Below, piece after piece: positions 19,976-29,870 of a stretch of 40,472 nt of DNA. Source of the DNA: Nemertoderma westbladi (taxonomy: Eukaryota > Xenacoelomorpha > Nemertodermatida > Nemertodermatidae); contig JAUCBJ010000761.1 of NCBI GenBank assembly GCA_032718475.1, positions 1-40,472 of the forward strand, read 5' to 3'. Numbering within the stretch: position 1 is the first letter of the stretch; each line of letters opens with the position of its first letter. Made by a program: the position numbers and the translations under genes. The notes beneath the pieces are model-generated. The model saw only the letters and a program-made list of their open reading frames with translations, did not search any database and was not told the origin of the DNA.

Positions 19976-21231
19976 AAATACACTCATTTGAAGTAGCGGT
20001 ATTATTTCTAAGTAAGTAGATTTACTGACATTCCAATAATATATTAGACCTCTCAATCTATAAGGCACTTAATATACTGTCAACATACAATGATGTGGAA
20101 TATGAATTGCTTCACAATAAATTAATTGCTTTAGTTTACCAAAGCTGTATTAAATGGGGTAGAAGGCTAATTAGTTTAATATAGAATATTTCGATGATAT
20201 TAAAAAAAATACAGGATATACGTTTGAAAAAGTAGAAAACAAGTAATACAGTACAACACAGTAGATATAGCCGACTTTTCACTTTTCAAAATTCACCTTT
20301 CAAATTCGGCATTTAGGGCAAATTATTTTGGTTTTCAAACAAAATTTAGATTTTCTAACAATTTAGAAACTTATCGCGGTGAACATTTTGAAAAAAAACC
20401 CTGTATTCAGCTGACGGGGTAATACATTTAGAAGGAAACTAAATTTGTTATTTGGCTCTATTCGTTGTTATTTATCTGGTTGTGCATCATGGTAATTTTT
20501 TATAAATATTTGGTAATCTTATCTTATATCTTGTAAACGTCCTTGATAATGAAATTATTTGTTTCATATTATATTTTTGTTAGTGGTAGCTACGTTTCAT
20601 TTTTATTATGTGGGGCGAGCCACAAAGTCAGCTAGCCTCACGCCTTACAGTTCAGACAATTGTTTAGTTTACTTACTGCTGACTGACATAGTTCATTTGT
20701 AATAAATAGTCTTGGCTATGATTCTTCCCCCGTGCCTCTTCCATCCAGCTTGCTGGCTTTCTTGTTTTAAAATATAATAATCAGAAAGATAAAAAGTGTG
20801 TTTTTGAAAAACTTTCCATTACTGTATAGAAATATTCAGTTGCTCAACTTAATAATAACATATAAAGTTAATCATTATACAATCTCGTAAGTGTAAGGTG
20901 GTAGTAATAATATAAAGTTATATATTACACCCAAATAGGTTTCTATATTTGTTAATACATGTAATCTTAAAATAAATACATTCATACTATAATACAAATG
21001 ATGTAGGACTAGAAACGCGCGACCTCGGCATCTTGACTTGGGTCGCAAGTTGGTACTCTATGATATAATAATATGTTTGGAATAAAAAAACAAATTGAAA
21101 TTGAATTTAGTTTATGGATTTGAATTGAAATTAATAATTTATATATAAAATGTAATTTGATCTTGTTCAGATTGTTAAATTCAAGCACAATGATATCCAC
21201 GTCTTCAGTATATCTATATTAGATACCATCG
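19976..21231. other. AT-rich intergenic DNA downstream of the DUF4470-like gene
   Basis: No gene. No clear polyadenylation signal for the minus-strand gene could be assigned. Confidence 0.4.
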
Positions 21232-24200
21232 TTACGGCGTATGCTTTACAATGCCAATACGCACAGAAGCAAGTCCATTTGTGCGTGATATCTTCAACAG
21301 ATATGAGTCCGCTGTATTAATAGCACATGGCAACGACACCTCAAACTCATGTTCAAATAGTTTAGCATCGTATTTGGCTTTCTTCAAGCGTTTCACATAC
21401 CAAATAACTTTGTAAGCACTCACAAGTTCCAGAATTAATTTCGCTTCGCTATTACATGGGAATGGCACTACAGGCAAACCGATATCCACAGTAACATACC
21501 CTGATGACTGTTTGACTTCGCCGACACTCCAACCTGAACGTTCTGTTCGCTTTGGGAGATATAACTCGCGTTCTATCAGCACTGGATTCTTCATTTCTGA
21601 TAGAGACTTGAGGAAGGGCGTTATTGTTATAGAATTGACACAAGTTGACTCACCGAGAGCAAACAACTCACCACTCCGGCTGTAAGAACACAAACTTACA
21701 TAGTTACCAGAACTAGAGAAGCCGTCAACAAGAGACTGAAGTAGCATGTAAGATACTCGATAGCTGGAACGACAAAACGCGAATGAATCTATTATTTGCA
21801 TGATCTGGGGCTTATCTACCACAAAACCACATTGAAGAGATTTCTTGGATATCACCAAACATAGTGCTTCACCATCCTTCTGCTTCAGACGATAAAAGCT
21901 AACATCAACTACAAATGAAAACACTGAAAAAAGTGAATTAACTTCTGTTTGGTACCATTCCTGCAGCATCACCTTGATGGATGTTCTTATTTCCCAATCA
22001 TGGAGACTCGCTTCTGATGACATACAAACCAGTTGTGACATCAATGAGTTAGCTAAGTTCGGGTGACTTAGTGCTATAAGATGCACAAGTGTAACAGCTC
22101 CATTGTAGTCTAAGCCAGCTCGCTGACGTAAAATCCCTTTATTACCAGACTTTCCTCGCAATAGCCCGCAATGGATTTTTGCCGCACATAACAGATCTAT
22201 CAACAGCATTGTATCAGTCATCCATGCATTACTATTCCTATCAACGTCACCGGTCTCTATTATCGCAGACTTGCTCCATTTCCACTGCATAAATAATGTA
22301 CGATTTCCAACCTCCCCACCAAGTCTCTTTGACGCCATAAACAGACCCAGCAGCTCCTCATATTTAGCTAAAGGCCAACCAAGTACCATATCCAGAAACC
22401 TCAGTGGTTCATCTACAGCAACTGCTTCCCACTGCATGCTTTGTATATTTATATATGCATGTTTAACTGGTTTAAGCGCCATAGAACATGCCTGCAATAC
22501 ACAGGGTAAAGATACATAGTCAGAGACATTAGAGCAGTCAATAACATCATAGATGTGTTCTTTTCGTGAAAGGTGTTCCAAAACATCTCCATGCACAATA
22601 TCAATTGTAATGCGGGGTGATAGAACAAGTGCATCTCTAACTGCTGCAATCTGCTCGGCCACTGTTGCACACAAGAGTGAATATATACTGGTTGTGGGGT
22701 TGGACACAGTTGGAACGGATTTTAACTCAATAGCCCGGTACACAGATGATGACCAGTACAAACTGTACCTCATATCTGGCGCTCGCAACAGAGTCGGATT
22801 AATTTGACAATATAACGGCCCCTCGACTAATGAACCACTAGAGATGTAGTTTCTTACTTCCTGCTCATATCTGCCACCTTTCATCCTAATTGGCAGATTC
22901 TTCATTGTCAAAATAACACTTGTATCCTTAACTTCTTCAATTATGGATGCCGATCTCATCTGTTTAATCACCTTCAACTCAACAGTAGACGATGCCCAAG
23001 CCAGAAGACATGTGCGAAAGTTTTCAATAGTATCATTGTCACACTGAAGGAAAGATAGCCATATTGGGAATTCCTTGCAGTCAAGCAACCTGTGACACAC
23101 ATTATCAACAAGATCACGTTGAGCATCAGAAAGTGCATGGTTTGCCCAAACTGCAAGAACATCAACAGCTGTGGCACCACTGGCAATTAGCTCCAGAATC
23201 ACAATATTGCGTGCTAAGATACTCATTGACTTGTCATTTAATACAAAGGAAATATGTTGCTTGGATTGACTACTCTGTTCCACTGTTTTGAGCAAATTTC
23301 GGAGGTCACCACATGCACCCAAAAGCACAGAGACAACTCCACTAATATCATGGTCAGATGTTAGCCTATCATCCAACAGATTGTATCCAAATGTATTTCC
23401 AATGGCATAGTACTGGTACTCAGTTTCACCATTATCCAATACTACACGGTTCATATGCACCATGTCAAAGTTACTGGTGGTGCTGTTTCCGGCAAAATTT
23501 GTGGAGGTCTGCAAGGGGGCCGTTTCTGCAAGTTCAGATAACTGTGGCATTTGGTTAGATTTGGAGAACCATCTTGTACCTCTTTCGTCAAGAGGTCGCG
23601 ACCACCATCCAAGCATTGAGAAATGTTGTTTGGTGGCTCCAAAAGATTGTAAATTCTTATTATCCACAAAGTACTCTTCCAAAATTGCCTTGGATTTCTT
23701 CTTACCTGCAAAGCAATTTTCCATGAGTTGGACAAGTCCACCATAGTTGATTCCAACATGAACTCCTTCATATGATCCATATATAATTCTGCTGGATGTT
23801 AATGACAAGTTTGTCTGACCTTTGGCAAAGATTGCATATGGAGAATTATTTTTCAGCTCACAATTGTAAACACATACTTGTGCTCCATCATCCAATGACA
23901 AACCGTACATCCCATTGTTAGATATTGTTGATCTTACAATTACAACATCCAAATCAATTCCAGCAGTTGCTCCCCACGCATCTGCTTCCATTGCCACCTC
24001 ATTGCGACCTGTCGGAAATGGGTCTACAACTTCCATTTGTGCTCGGGTCTCTGCCTTTTTCTTTGCACCACTTGCTAGTATACCTTCTCTAGAACAGTCA
24101 TTAATACTCACATCATGAATACCAACATGCCGTGCACCACCGTAAGCACATATGCCCTGCATGCAATTAGATATGGTCGAATCAAATATTTCAACTGAAC

Positions 24201-25047
24201 CTCCCTGCCGAACTTCAACTGCTTGTTTCAATGTCTTCTGGATAGAACATCGCTTCAATTGGGCATATCCACCATGCACAAGAATACCAACTTCTCCATA
24301 ATCATGAAGAGTGCAATCCTCAAGCAATAGTTTCCCCGAGGATTCTGACACGCATACAGCACTGTGGCTAGGACTCCCACCCATACCTGTATATTTGAAT
24401 GTAATATTACGTAGATGGACTGAGCCCTGCACTAAATTCAGTGCATGGGAATAACCTGCCCCAATAATTACATTCGGACTAAGACCTAGAATGGTAATGT
24501 CGCGGGTCAATGGCAATGGAAGGTTGTAGCTACCGGTATGCACAACAGCAATAGCACCATTGCATTTAACTGCTGGTAAAAAATCTGTTGAGGACTTAAT
24601 AGCAAAAACTGTCTTATGAGCATCTTTGGTTGTCATCTCCTTAAACATCTCCCGAGCAACACAAGTGCTGCCGCTTTGTTGAGGAGTAAGGGCAACTGCC
24701 TTTGAAATGGCTATTTCTGCCTCCTTATGCCAGTTAAGGTCCTTAATGTTTCTGAGACACACTGCAAGATGATAATATGCTTTTCCATGCAAAGGAGAAT
24801 TACAAATAGCCTGACGACAATCCTCGGCTGCTTCATTGAATTTTTCAACCTTTATTCGGCTCATAGCCCGATTTGTTAGCAACACAGGTAATTTCTGAGA
24901 AGCAGTTAATGACTGTGGATTATTGTAGAGGCCATCAATCGCTGTTGTATACAATTCAATAGCCTTATCGTACTCTTCGTTCCGGAATGCATCATTGGCT
25001 CTTTGTTTCAATGCATCAGAGCCAACTTCATCAATATCTAAGCCCAT
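21232..25047 (-). CDS. Large TPR / right-handed beta-helix / DUF4470-like protein
   Basis: A single uninterrupted exon of 1271 codons. Three TPR-like helices pairs cover about residues 10-125 (LKQRANDAFRNEEYDKAIEL, NRAMSRIKVEKFNEAAEDCR, KAYYHLAVCLRNIKDLNWHK). About 165-440 is a right-handed parallel beta-helix with repeated short strands such as SIQKTLKQAVEVRQGGSVEI and STISNNGMYGLSLDDGAQVC, resembling pectate-lyase/FBXO11-type repeats. From about 548 the GNTFGYNLLDD and GACGDLRNLLKT (near 575) motifs, and near 833 the YDVIDCSNVSDYVSL motif, resemble DUF4470-family proteins, a Rossmann methyltransferase-like fold. No MYND zinc finger is seen. Function is unknown; TPR and beta-helix suggest protein or glycan binding. 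The start is fixed by an in-frame TAA two codons upstream, and TTTTTCAG just before that could be the acceptor of a 5'UTR intron. Confidence 0.85.
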   Translation of the reverse strand: MGLDIDEVGSDALKQRANDAFRNEEYDKAIELYTTAIDGLYNNPQSLTASQKLPVLLTNRAMSRIKVEKFNEAAEDCRQAICNSPLHGKAYYHLAVCLRNIKDLNWHKEAEIAISKAVALTPQQSGSTCVAREMFKEMTTKDAHKTVFAIKSSTDFLPAVKCNGAIAVVHTGSYNLPLPLTRDITILGLSPNVIIGAGYSHALNLVQGSVHLRNITFKYTGMGGSPSHSAVCVSESSGKLLLEDCTLHDYGEVGILVHGGYAQLKRCSIQKTLKQAVEVRQGGSVEIFDSTISNCMQGICAYGGARHVGIHDVSINDCSREGILASGAKKKAETRAQMEVVDPFPTGRNEVAMEADAWGATAGIDLDVVIVRSTISNNGMYGLSLDDGAQVCVYNCELKNNSPYAIFAKGQTNLSLTSSRIIYGSYEGVHVGINYGGLVQLMENCFAGKKKSKAILEEYFVDNKNLQSFGATKQHFSMLGWWSRPLDERGTRWFSKSNQMPQLSELAETAPLQTSTNFAGNSTTSNFDMVHMNRVVLDNGETEYQYYAIGNTFGYNLLDDRLTSDHDISGVVSVLLGACGDLRNLLKTVEQSSQSKQHISFVLNDKSMSILARNIVILELIASGATAVDVLAVWANHALSDAQRDLVDNVCHRLLDCKEFPIWLSFLQCDNDTIENFRTCLLAWASSTVELKVIKQMRSASIIEEVKDTSVILTMKNLPIRMKGGRYEQEVRNYISSGSLVEGPLYCQINPTLLRAPDMRYSLYWSSSVYRAIELKSVPTVSNPTTSIYSLLCATVAEQIAAVRDALVLSPRITIDIVHGDVLEHLSRKEHIYDVIDCSNVSDYVSLPCVLQACSMALKPVKHAYINIQSMQWEAVAVDEPLRFLDMVLGWPLAKYEELLGLFMASKRLGGEVGNRTLFMQWKWSKSAIIETGDVDRNSNAWMTDTMLLIDLLCAAKIHCGLLRGKSGNKGILRQRAGLDYNGAVTLVHLIALSHPNLANSLMSQLVCMSSEASLHDWEIRTSIKVMLQEWYQTEVNSLFSVFSFVVDVSFYRLKQKDGEALCLVISKKSLQCGFVVDKPQIMQIIDSFAFCRSSYRVSYMLLQSLVDGFSSSGNYVSLCSYSRSGELFALGESTCVNSITITPFLKSLSEMKNPVLIERELYLPKRTERSGWSVGEVKQSSGYVTVDIGLPVVPFPCNSEAKLILELVSAYKVIWYVKRLKKAKYDAKLFEHEFEVSLPCAINTADSYLLKISRTNGLASVRIGIVKHTP

Positions 25048-25196
25048 AACTTAAACTTCTGAAAAATAATTCGTATAAATTAATCGCAATAGTTTTAATT
25101 TACTTATGTATAGTACTGTATGTATATTAATAATTATTTCGTGGAACACAATTTGTTTTGTCAGGAACATAAATTTTTTAACATGGTATATCATTT
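25048..25196. other. 5' flank of the DUF4470-like gene
   Basis: Contains, on the minus strand, a TTTTTCAG possible splice acceptor about 10 bp before the start codon. The TAG tail of the neighbouring LINE begins at 25197. Confidence 0.4.
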
Positions 25197-25529
25197 ACTA
25201 CTACTACTACTACTAAGTCGAGTGAACTCGGACAGTGGAAATGAGATCCTTCCAGGCATTCCGATTCTCCATAGTTGTCGCAAATTCGTTTCTCCCAAGT
25301 TCAGTATCCCTTTCAAGTTGATCTATATATGTTATGGCCGGTCGTCCACGACTATGCTGGCTCCATGAATTGGTTGCCAGAAAAGTAGATCTGGTATGAC
25401 CTCGTCTTTACTTCACCAGCAGTGCCCACTGAATCTTAAACAGCGTTCACGGAGGGTGGTTGATACAGGTGGTATTGTACCATAAAGCTCGGCATTTGTC
25501 ATGTGTTGTCACTGGCTTTAGGGCTGCCC

Positions 25530-25835
25530 TTAGTAGTCTTGTGTAGCAACCCCATCAATTCGTTGTTCAAGTGATTTACTCAGTGTCCAGATCTCACCCC
25601 CATATAAAAATACACTTTCCACTATGGCTCGAAAGAACTTAGTCTTCAGGTGCCTGGAGAGATCTGATTTCCAGATGGTTTCCATTTTTGATAGAGCTAC
25701 CCAAGCCTTTGCTTTCCTAACTTCTATGTCCTTTTTGCTACTCTCTATCCATGATCCTAGGTACTGGAAGTCGTCAACCTTCCTTAGTTGATTATTATCA
25801 ATGGTTGTCAAGTTTCCATCAACATTAAAAGTCAT
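25530..25835 (-). pseudogene. LINE reverse transcriptase thumb/C-terminal fragment
   Basis: Frame with VDDFQYLGSWIESSKKDIEV and FFRAIVESVFLYGGEIWTL, the same region as in the shorter LINE copies, but clearly a different subfamily by sequence. It is frame-shifted relative to the palm segment by an overlap at 25832-25835. Confidence 0.75.
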
Positions 25836-26500
25836 AATTCGGTCTTGGTAGCATTTATATGCAATCCAACCTCCTTAGCAGCCCTCTCGACTTTATTTAG
25901 TAGAAGCTGTGCATCTGCTAGCGTATTAGAGAGCAGGGCAATGTCATGCGCGAAGTCGGTATCTGTGACTGTAGTTGCCGGATATCTACTACTTCTGCAT
26001 TCTTGAAATGTTAATCCCAGATCTTCACCCTTTGTGGCCATCCTTATTGCACAATCCAGTACAATTATAAATAGTAATGGTGCTAATGTGTCACCTTGCA
26101 GTACGCCATCCAGGATTGAAAAAAACTCAGTTTCACCATCTGGTGAGAGTACCTGTGCTTCTGTGTCACAATATAACAATCCAATGCCAGCAATGATTAC
26201 TTCTGGTATTCCATAAGCTCTTAGGATTTCAAGGATTTTACCTCTATGGATGGAGTCGAATGCCTTCTTGAAGTCCACAAAAGTCATGACTGCAGGGAGA
26301 TTCTTTCACTTAATTCCTTCAATCAGTCTCCGTAGTGCAAGTATCTGAGCTATTGTTGATTTACTTGATCGAAATCCGTTTTGGCTCTTACGCAGTAGTT
26401 TCTCTATGTGAGGCCTAATCCTATATAGAATAATTTTATTGTATATTTTGGCAGCTACCACAAGCAGACATATCCCACAATAGTTTGTTGGTATACCGAG
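25832..26500 (-). pseudogene. LINE reverse transcriptase, palm, with dead catalytic box
   Basis: Continues the RT on the other side of the insertion: NYCGICLLVVAAKIYNKIIL, then an in-frame TGA near 26290 just ahead of MTFVDFKKAFDSIHRGK, then GVLQGDTLAPLLFIIVLDCA. The catalytic F/YADD box reads FAHD in TDTDFAHDIALLSN, losing one essential Asp. The stop and the substitution both mark this copy as inactive. Confidence 0.8.
26493..26500. repeat. Left 8-bp target-site duplication of the hAT-like element
   Basis: ATACCGAG, repeated at 27872-27879. Confidence 0.85.
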
Positions 26501-27359
26501 TAGTGTTGAGAACTGTAACTGTAATTATACTGTAACTGCAACTGTAACTGAATGGTTTTGATGTTTTTTTTGATACTGTAACTATAACTGTAACTGTAAT
26601 TACGAATTTTGAATACTGTAACTGTAACTGAAACTGTAATTAGGAAATTTGAATACTGTAACTGTAACTGAAACTGAAATTACTAAAAATCGATTCAGTT
26701 CTCAACCACACAACTAACATGAATGAGCACTTGAAACAGTATTGTAATAGTTTAATAAATTAATAACAGTGGTCGATATGGGTATCATTTTTAAAACATT
26801 TTTGTATTTTTATTTATTATTATCGTTTTGAACCTTGATAGTTGTCAAGTGGCCCAAAGACCCATTGCACACTTATCTCAACTGTGATTTATCGAGTAAT
26901 GAACGAAGATCTAGCCTAGCATATACTGTATTTATAATTAGTCAGAGGTTTATCTATCTCAACTATTAGACTACATATCAGCCTTATCAGCACTCTTTGC
27001 TTCCTAAATATCGCATATTAAATGTAAATGTTTTAGATAAACAAAAATATAGTTAATGGTAATGGTCGGTAGAGGGATATAACGGATATATAATTTACAT
27101 TATAAATTATTAATGTTACTGGTAATATTAATATCACAGGGGATATCACACTAGAGGTACACTGGAAATTAAATTTTTATCAAGTTTACCATTATAAATT
27201 ACAAAATTACAATTAAACTTAAAAAGTGAAAGGAGTAGCTTAACGAGGTGAGTCTAATCAAAACTACAAATATATGCTTACTACAACAAATTATAAATTA
27301 CGGAAAATGATGAGCAGGTTTCAGAAGCATGCCCTTTATAACCAAAACAATAAAAAAAA

Positions 27360-27530
27360 GTAGCGAAAAAAAATATTACGCTATTACGTTACGGTTTACG
27401 GTAAAAATATACAGTAATATTACGTTACGGTATTGAAAAAGCTATTACGTTACGGTTTACGTTACGGAAAAATATTGAGCTACGCTATTTCTGAAAAGAT
27501 ACCGTAACGTAACGTAATGACATCCTTGCT
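27360..27530. repeat. TTACGTTACGG-rich segment, possible nested element end
   Basis: The motif ATTACGTTACGG recurs, twice forward in the left part and as CCGTAACGTAACGTAATG near 27503-27520, giving an imperfect inverted arrangement inside the hAT-like element. It could be a second nested terminal-repeat element, but I found no target-site duplication. Confidence 0.4.
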
Positions 27531-27688
27531 CATTGGGTGAATGACTGCACTGTACCCCGCCCCAATGAGACTGAAATTATTTCAATGATTGCTTACTATG
27601 TGGGATAATATATTGAAACTATAACTGAAACTGTAACATAAATTTTATCGCGATCAAAACTGAAACTGAAACTGAAATGCTCAATTTT

Positions 27689-27852
27689 GTAATACTGAAA
27701 CTGTAACTGTAACTGAAACGTTACACTTTGTAATACTGAAACTGTAACTGTAACTGAAATGTTACACTTTGTAATACTGAAACTGTAACTGTAACTGAAA
27801 TGCAAAACTTTGAATACTGAAACTGTAACTGTAACTGAAATTAGTTAAAATT
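27689..27852. repeat. 41-bp subterminal tandem repeats of the hAT-like element
   Basis: Four units begin near 27689, 27730, 27771 and 27812. Each has an AATACTGAAACTGTAACTGT core and an AT-rich spacer. Similar units stand near the left end (about 26590-26690) in the same orientation rather than inverted. Confidence 0.85.
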
Positions 27853-27855
27853 GAT

Positions 27856-28194
27856 TCAGTTCTCAACACTAATACCGAGGTCTCCTTTTTTGGGGAGAGG
27901 CTTTAGTTGACCTTTAGTCCAAATTGGTGGAGGCTTTTCCCCTTTTAACATCCGGTTGCAAACATTCAATAATGGTCTGTTTAGCACTCCTGTTTTCCAT
28001 ACCTCCGCTGGGATTTCATCTAATCCACTTGCTTTATTATTGGACATGCTTTTAATGCTTCTTTGGAGTTCGGCAGGTGTGAAGTCCCCTGTCTCTATAG
28101 GTAGTGTCTTGTCATATATTTTCCTTGTAGGGCTGACCTCGATGTTTGGTGGCTGCCCAAGCAAGTTGCTGAAGTGATTTTTCCACTTCCCCAC
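27856..28194 (-). pseudogene. LINE reverse transcriptase, N-terminal part
   Basis: Contains the RT finger motifs NNKASGLDEIPAEVWKTG and KGQLKPLPKKGDLG. The LINE part ends at the target-site duplication 27872-27879 where the hAT-like element begins; the last codons of the frame belong to that element. Confidence 0.8.
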
Positions 28195-28255
28195 ACGTTA
28201 TTCGGGACTATTGGCTTTGAGGCGCCCCTTCTCACAACTTTTCCGACCAGATACC

Positions 28256-28817
28256 TCATTCACAGTTTACCAGGTAAGTCTTGATATGTTGCTGTATGTG
28301 AGCAGTTGTAATTGCTTCAATTTTATCCTGTATGTACTTTTCCTGGCTGATGTTGTAGGCCAATTTAAGATCATCCTTAGCTTTCTCAACCTTGTTAATG
28401 TTTTCGGTTGTTGGTTGTTCGGTTTTTACTTTGTATGCTATCTTAAGATCTTCTCTCTTACAAGTAACCTCAGAGTTTTGCCATGGCACATACTGTTTTC
28501 GTTTGGGTTTCTGGGGGATACGCCTCTTAGCTGATTCCTTGTGGTCTTTTATTATATTCTGGTATATTGAATCAGGTGAAATCAAGGTATATTGACTGGT
28601 CTTCATCCATTGATTGAAGTGCTTCAAAGCGGTTTTGAACTTCTACTGTGTAAGCATCCTTTACTGCATTGTCAGTTCTGAGTTTCTCCCAGTCATAGTT
28701 GATTTGCTTGCTTGTCCTGCGTTTGCTGGCTCTCAAACTGAGTCTGATCTCTGCAGTCACAATTCTGTGGTCCGAACCAATTAGGTTTAACAAGCTGTAT
28801 GCCTCGCAGTTGATCAT
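28256..28817 (-). pseudogene. LINE endonuclease end and linker region
   Basis: Two overlapping minus-strand frames, 28817-28572 and 28627-28256, continue the LINE polyprotein after the first frameshift. The first holds the GSDHRIVTAEIRLSLR segment; the second holds a basic linker with RRIPQKPKRKQYVPWQNSEV. The shift between them lies near 28575-28625. Confidence 0.7.
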
Positions 28818-28837
28818 GCTGTTTCTCCATTTTTTGT

Positions 28838-29683
28838 TTAAAGGATGTAATCCAGTTGTGCTTTGGTTCCATTAGGGTATTGATATTGAAAGGTCCATAG
28901 CTTCCCCTTACTCTTTTCGAATGTGGTGTTTGTTGCTATCAATTCACATTCTTCCATTAGGTCTAAAAGTAAGTACCCATTTCTATTAGAACTGGTGTTA
29001 TATGTATAACCCTTGATGTCTTTTGGGCCAATTTGAGCATTCAGGTCAACAACAATGACTTTAACATTGTGTTTCGGAATGTCCTTTATAAGTCCAGTCA
29101 GATCTTCATAAAACTTGACTGCTTGTTCTGGCTCTGAGGCATTGGTTGGACTGTAGCAACATATTACTGTTGTCTTGGGATTCCCCTCAAATGTAGCGAT
29201 CATAACCCTGGAATTTATAGATTCGATGTTGTTTAGTAATATAATTCCATATAATATATATAATAATAATCCCATAATGGATGGACTTAGCAGAATTCCT
29301 ACTCCTCCAATTGATGCATTGGCCGAGTTTCTTACTGCTGAGCTTGTTACTAACGTCCATCCATTTCCAATGTCATTGTACTTCATGGCAGTGTCTTCAT
29401 GACAAATCTGATGTTCTTGGATGCAGATGATGTCAATGTTATATTCCATTGCTAGAGTGACCATGTCACCCTGTTTGTTATGTGCTTTCAGCGTGCATGC
29501 GTTCATTGTAGCAATCTTTAGTGTCTTTTTACATTTCAGCAGGTTGGTTCTTCTTTTTTCTCTGTCTTCTGTTCCAGTAGCCGATTTATCGACCCCAGCC
29601 TGGTGTACCACTGAGGGACGCGGTCCTTGTTGACCCGGGTGACGACTGAGCCGGTATTTCCCCTGGAGGGTTCTCATGCTCAT
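28838..29683 (-). pseudogene. LINE AP-like endonuclease domain
   Basis: A 281-codon frame with endonuclease signatures in order: LKIATMNACTL, IDIICIQEHQI, TVICCYSPTNASEPEQ, VIVVDLNAQIG, and an end at AQLDYIL. The frame then meets a stop at about 28840 in an A-run; the continuation (RNSMINCEAYS...GSDHRIV, with the catalytic SDH) is in another frame at 28817-28572, so a small indel broke the protein. Such endonucleases nick target DNA for target-primed reverse transcription. Confidence 0.8.
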
Positions 29684-29870
29684 ATCTTTCAGTTGCGAGA
29701 GTAAACCGCTTGTGGTTGCAACTCCTACAAGCGTATTCGCAGTAGGTCGCCGTTGGTTGATTACCTTCCGCCGATCTTGTCAGCATGTCTAGCCGTTGGT
29801 TGATTACCTTCTGCCTATACATGGCCTACAGCCTTGCTGCCGACTGTAGGGGTCCCTTTGTTACACCCTG

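Larger units (their letters stand above)
26501..27871. mobile_element. Non-autonomous hAT-like transposon inside the LINE
   Basis: Starts TAGTGTTGAGAACTG at 26501 and ends with its exact reverse complement at 27871, giving 15-bp perfect terminal inverted repeats of the TAGNG type known for hAT elements. ATACCGAG flanks both sides (26493-26500 and 27872-27879), an 8-bp target-site duplication as expected for hAT. It lies within the RT frame of the LINE, whose reading continues correctly on both sides. Both subterminal regions carry CTGTAA/CTGAAA hexamer arrays. No transposase frame is present; the 1371-bp body is AT-rich. Confidence 0.88.
25197..29870 (-). mobile_element. Near full-length endonuclease/RT LINE, inactivated, with hAT insertion
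   Basis: Read on the minus strand: a Cys-rich leader (near 29822-29590), an AP-like endonuclease (29683-28838 and 28817-28572), a linker (28627-28256), the RT fingers (28194-27872), a hAT-like insertion, the RT palm (26500-25832), the thumb and C-terminal start (25835-25530), then a (TAG)n tail at 25197-25216. It resembles the non-LTR elements often annotated as craniofacial development protein 2-like or endonuclease-reverse transcriptase; I cannot fix the clade. The (TAG)n tail is shared with the shorter copies elsewhere in the window. The 5' end is uncertain and could reach about 30180. Confidence 0.8.

Noticed and set aside
22271-24118. Several plus-strand frames of 60-94 codons
   Set aside because: Antisense shadows within the 1271-codon minus-strand gene.
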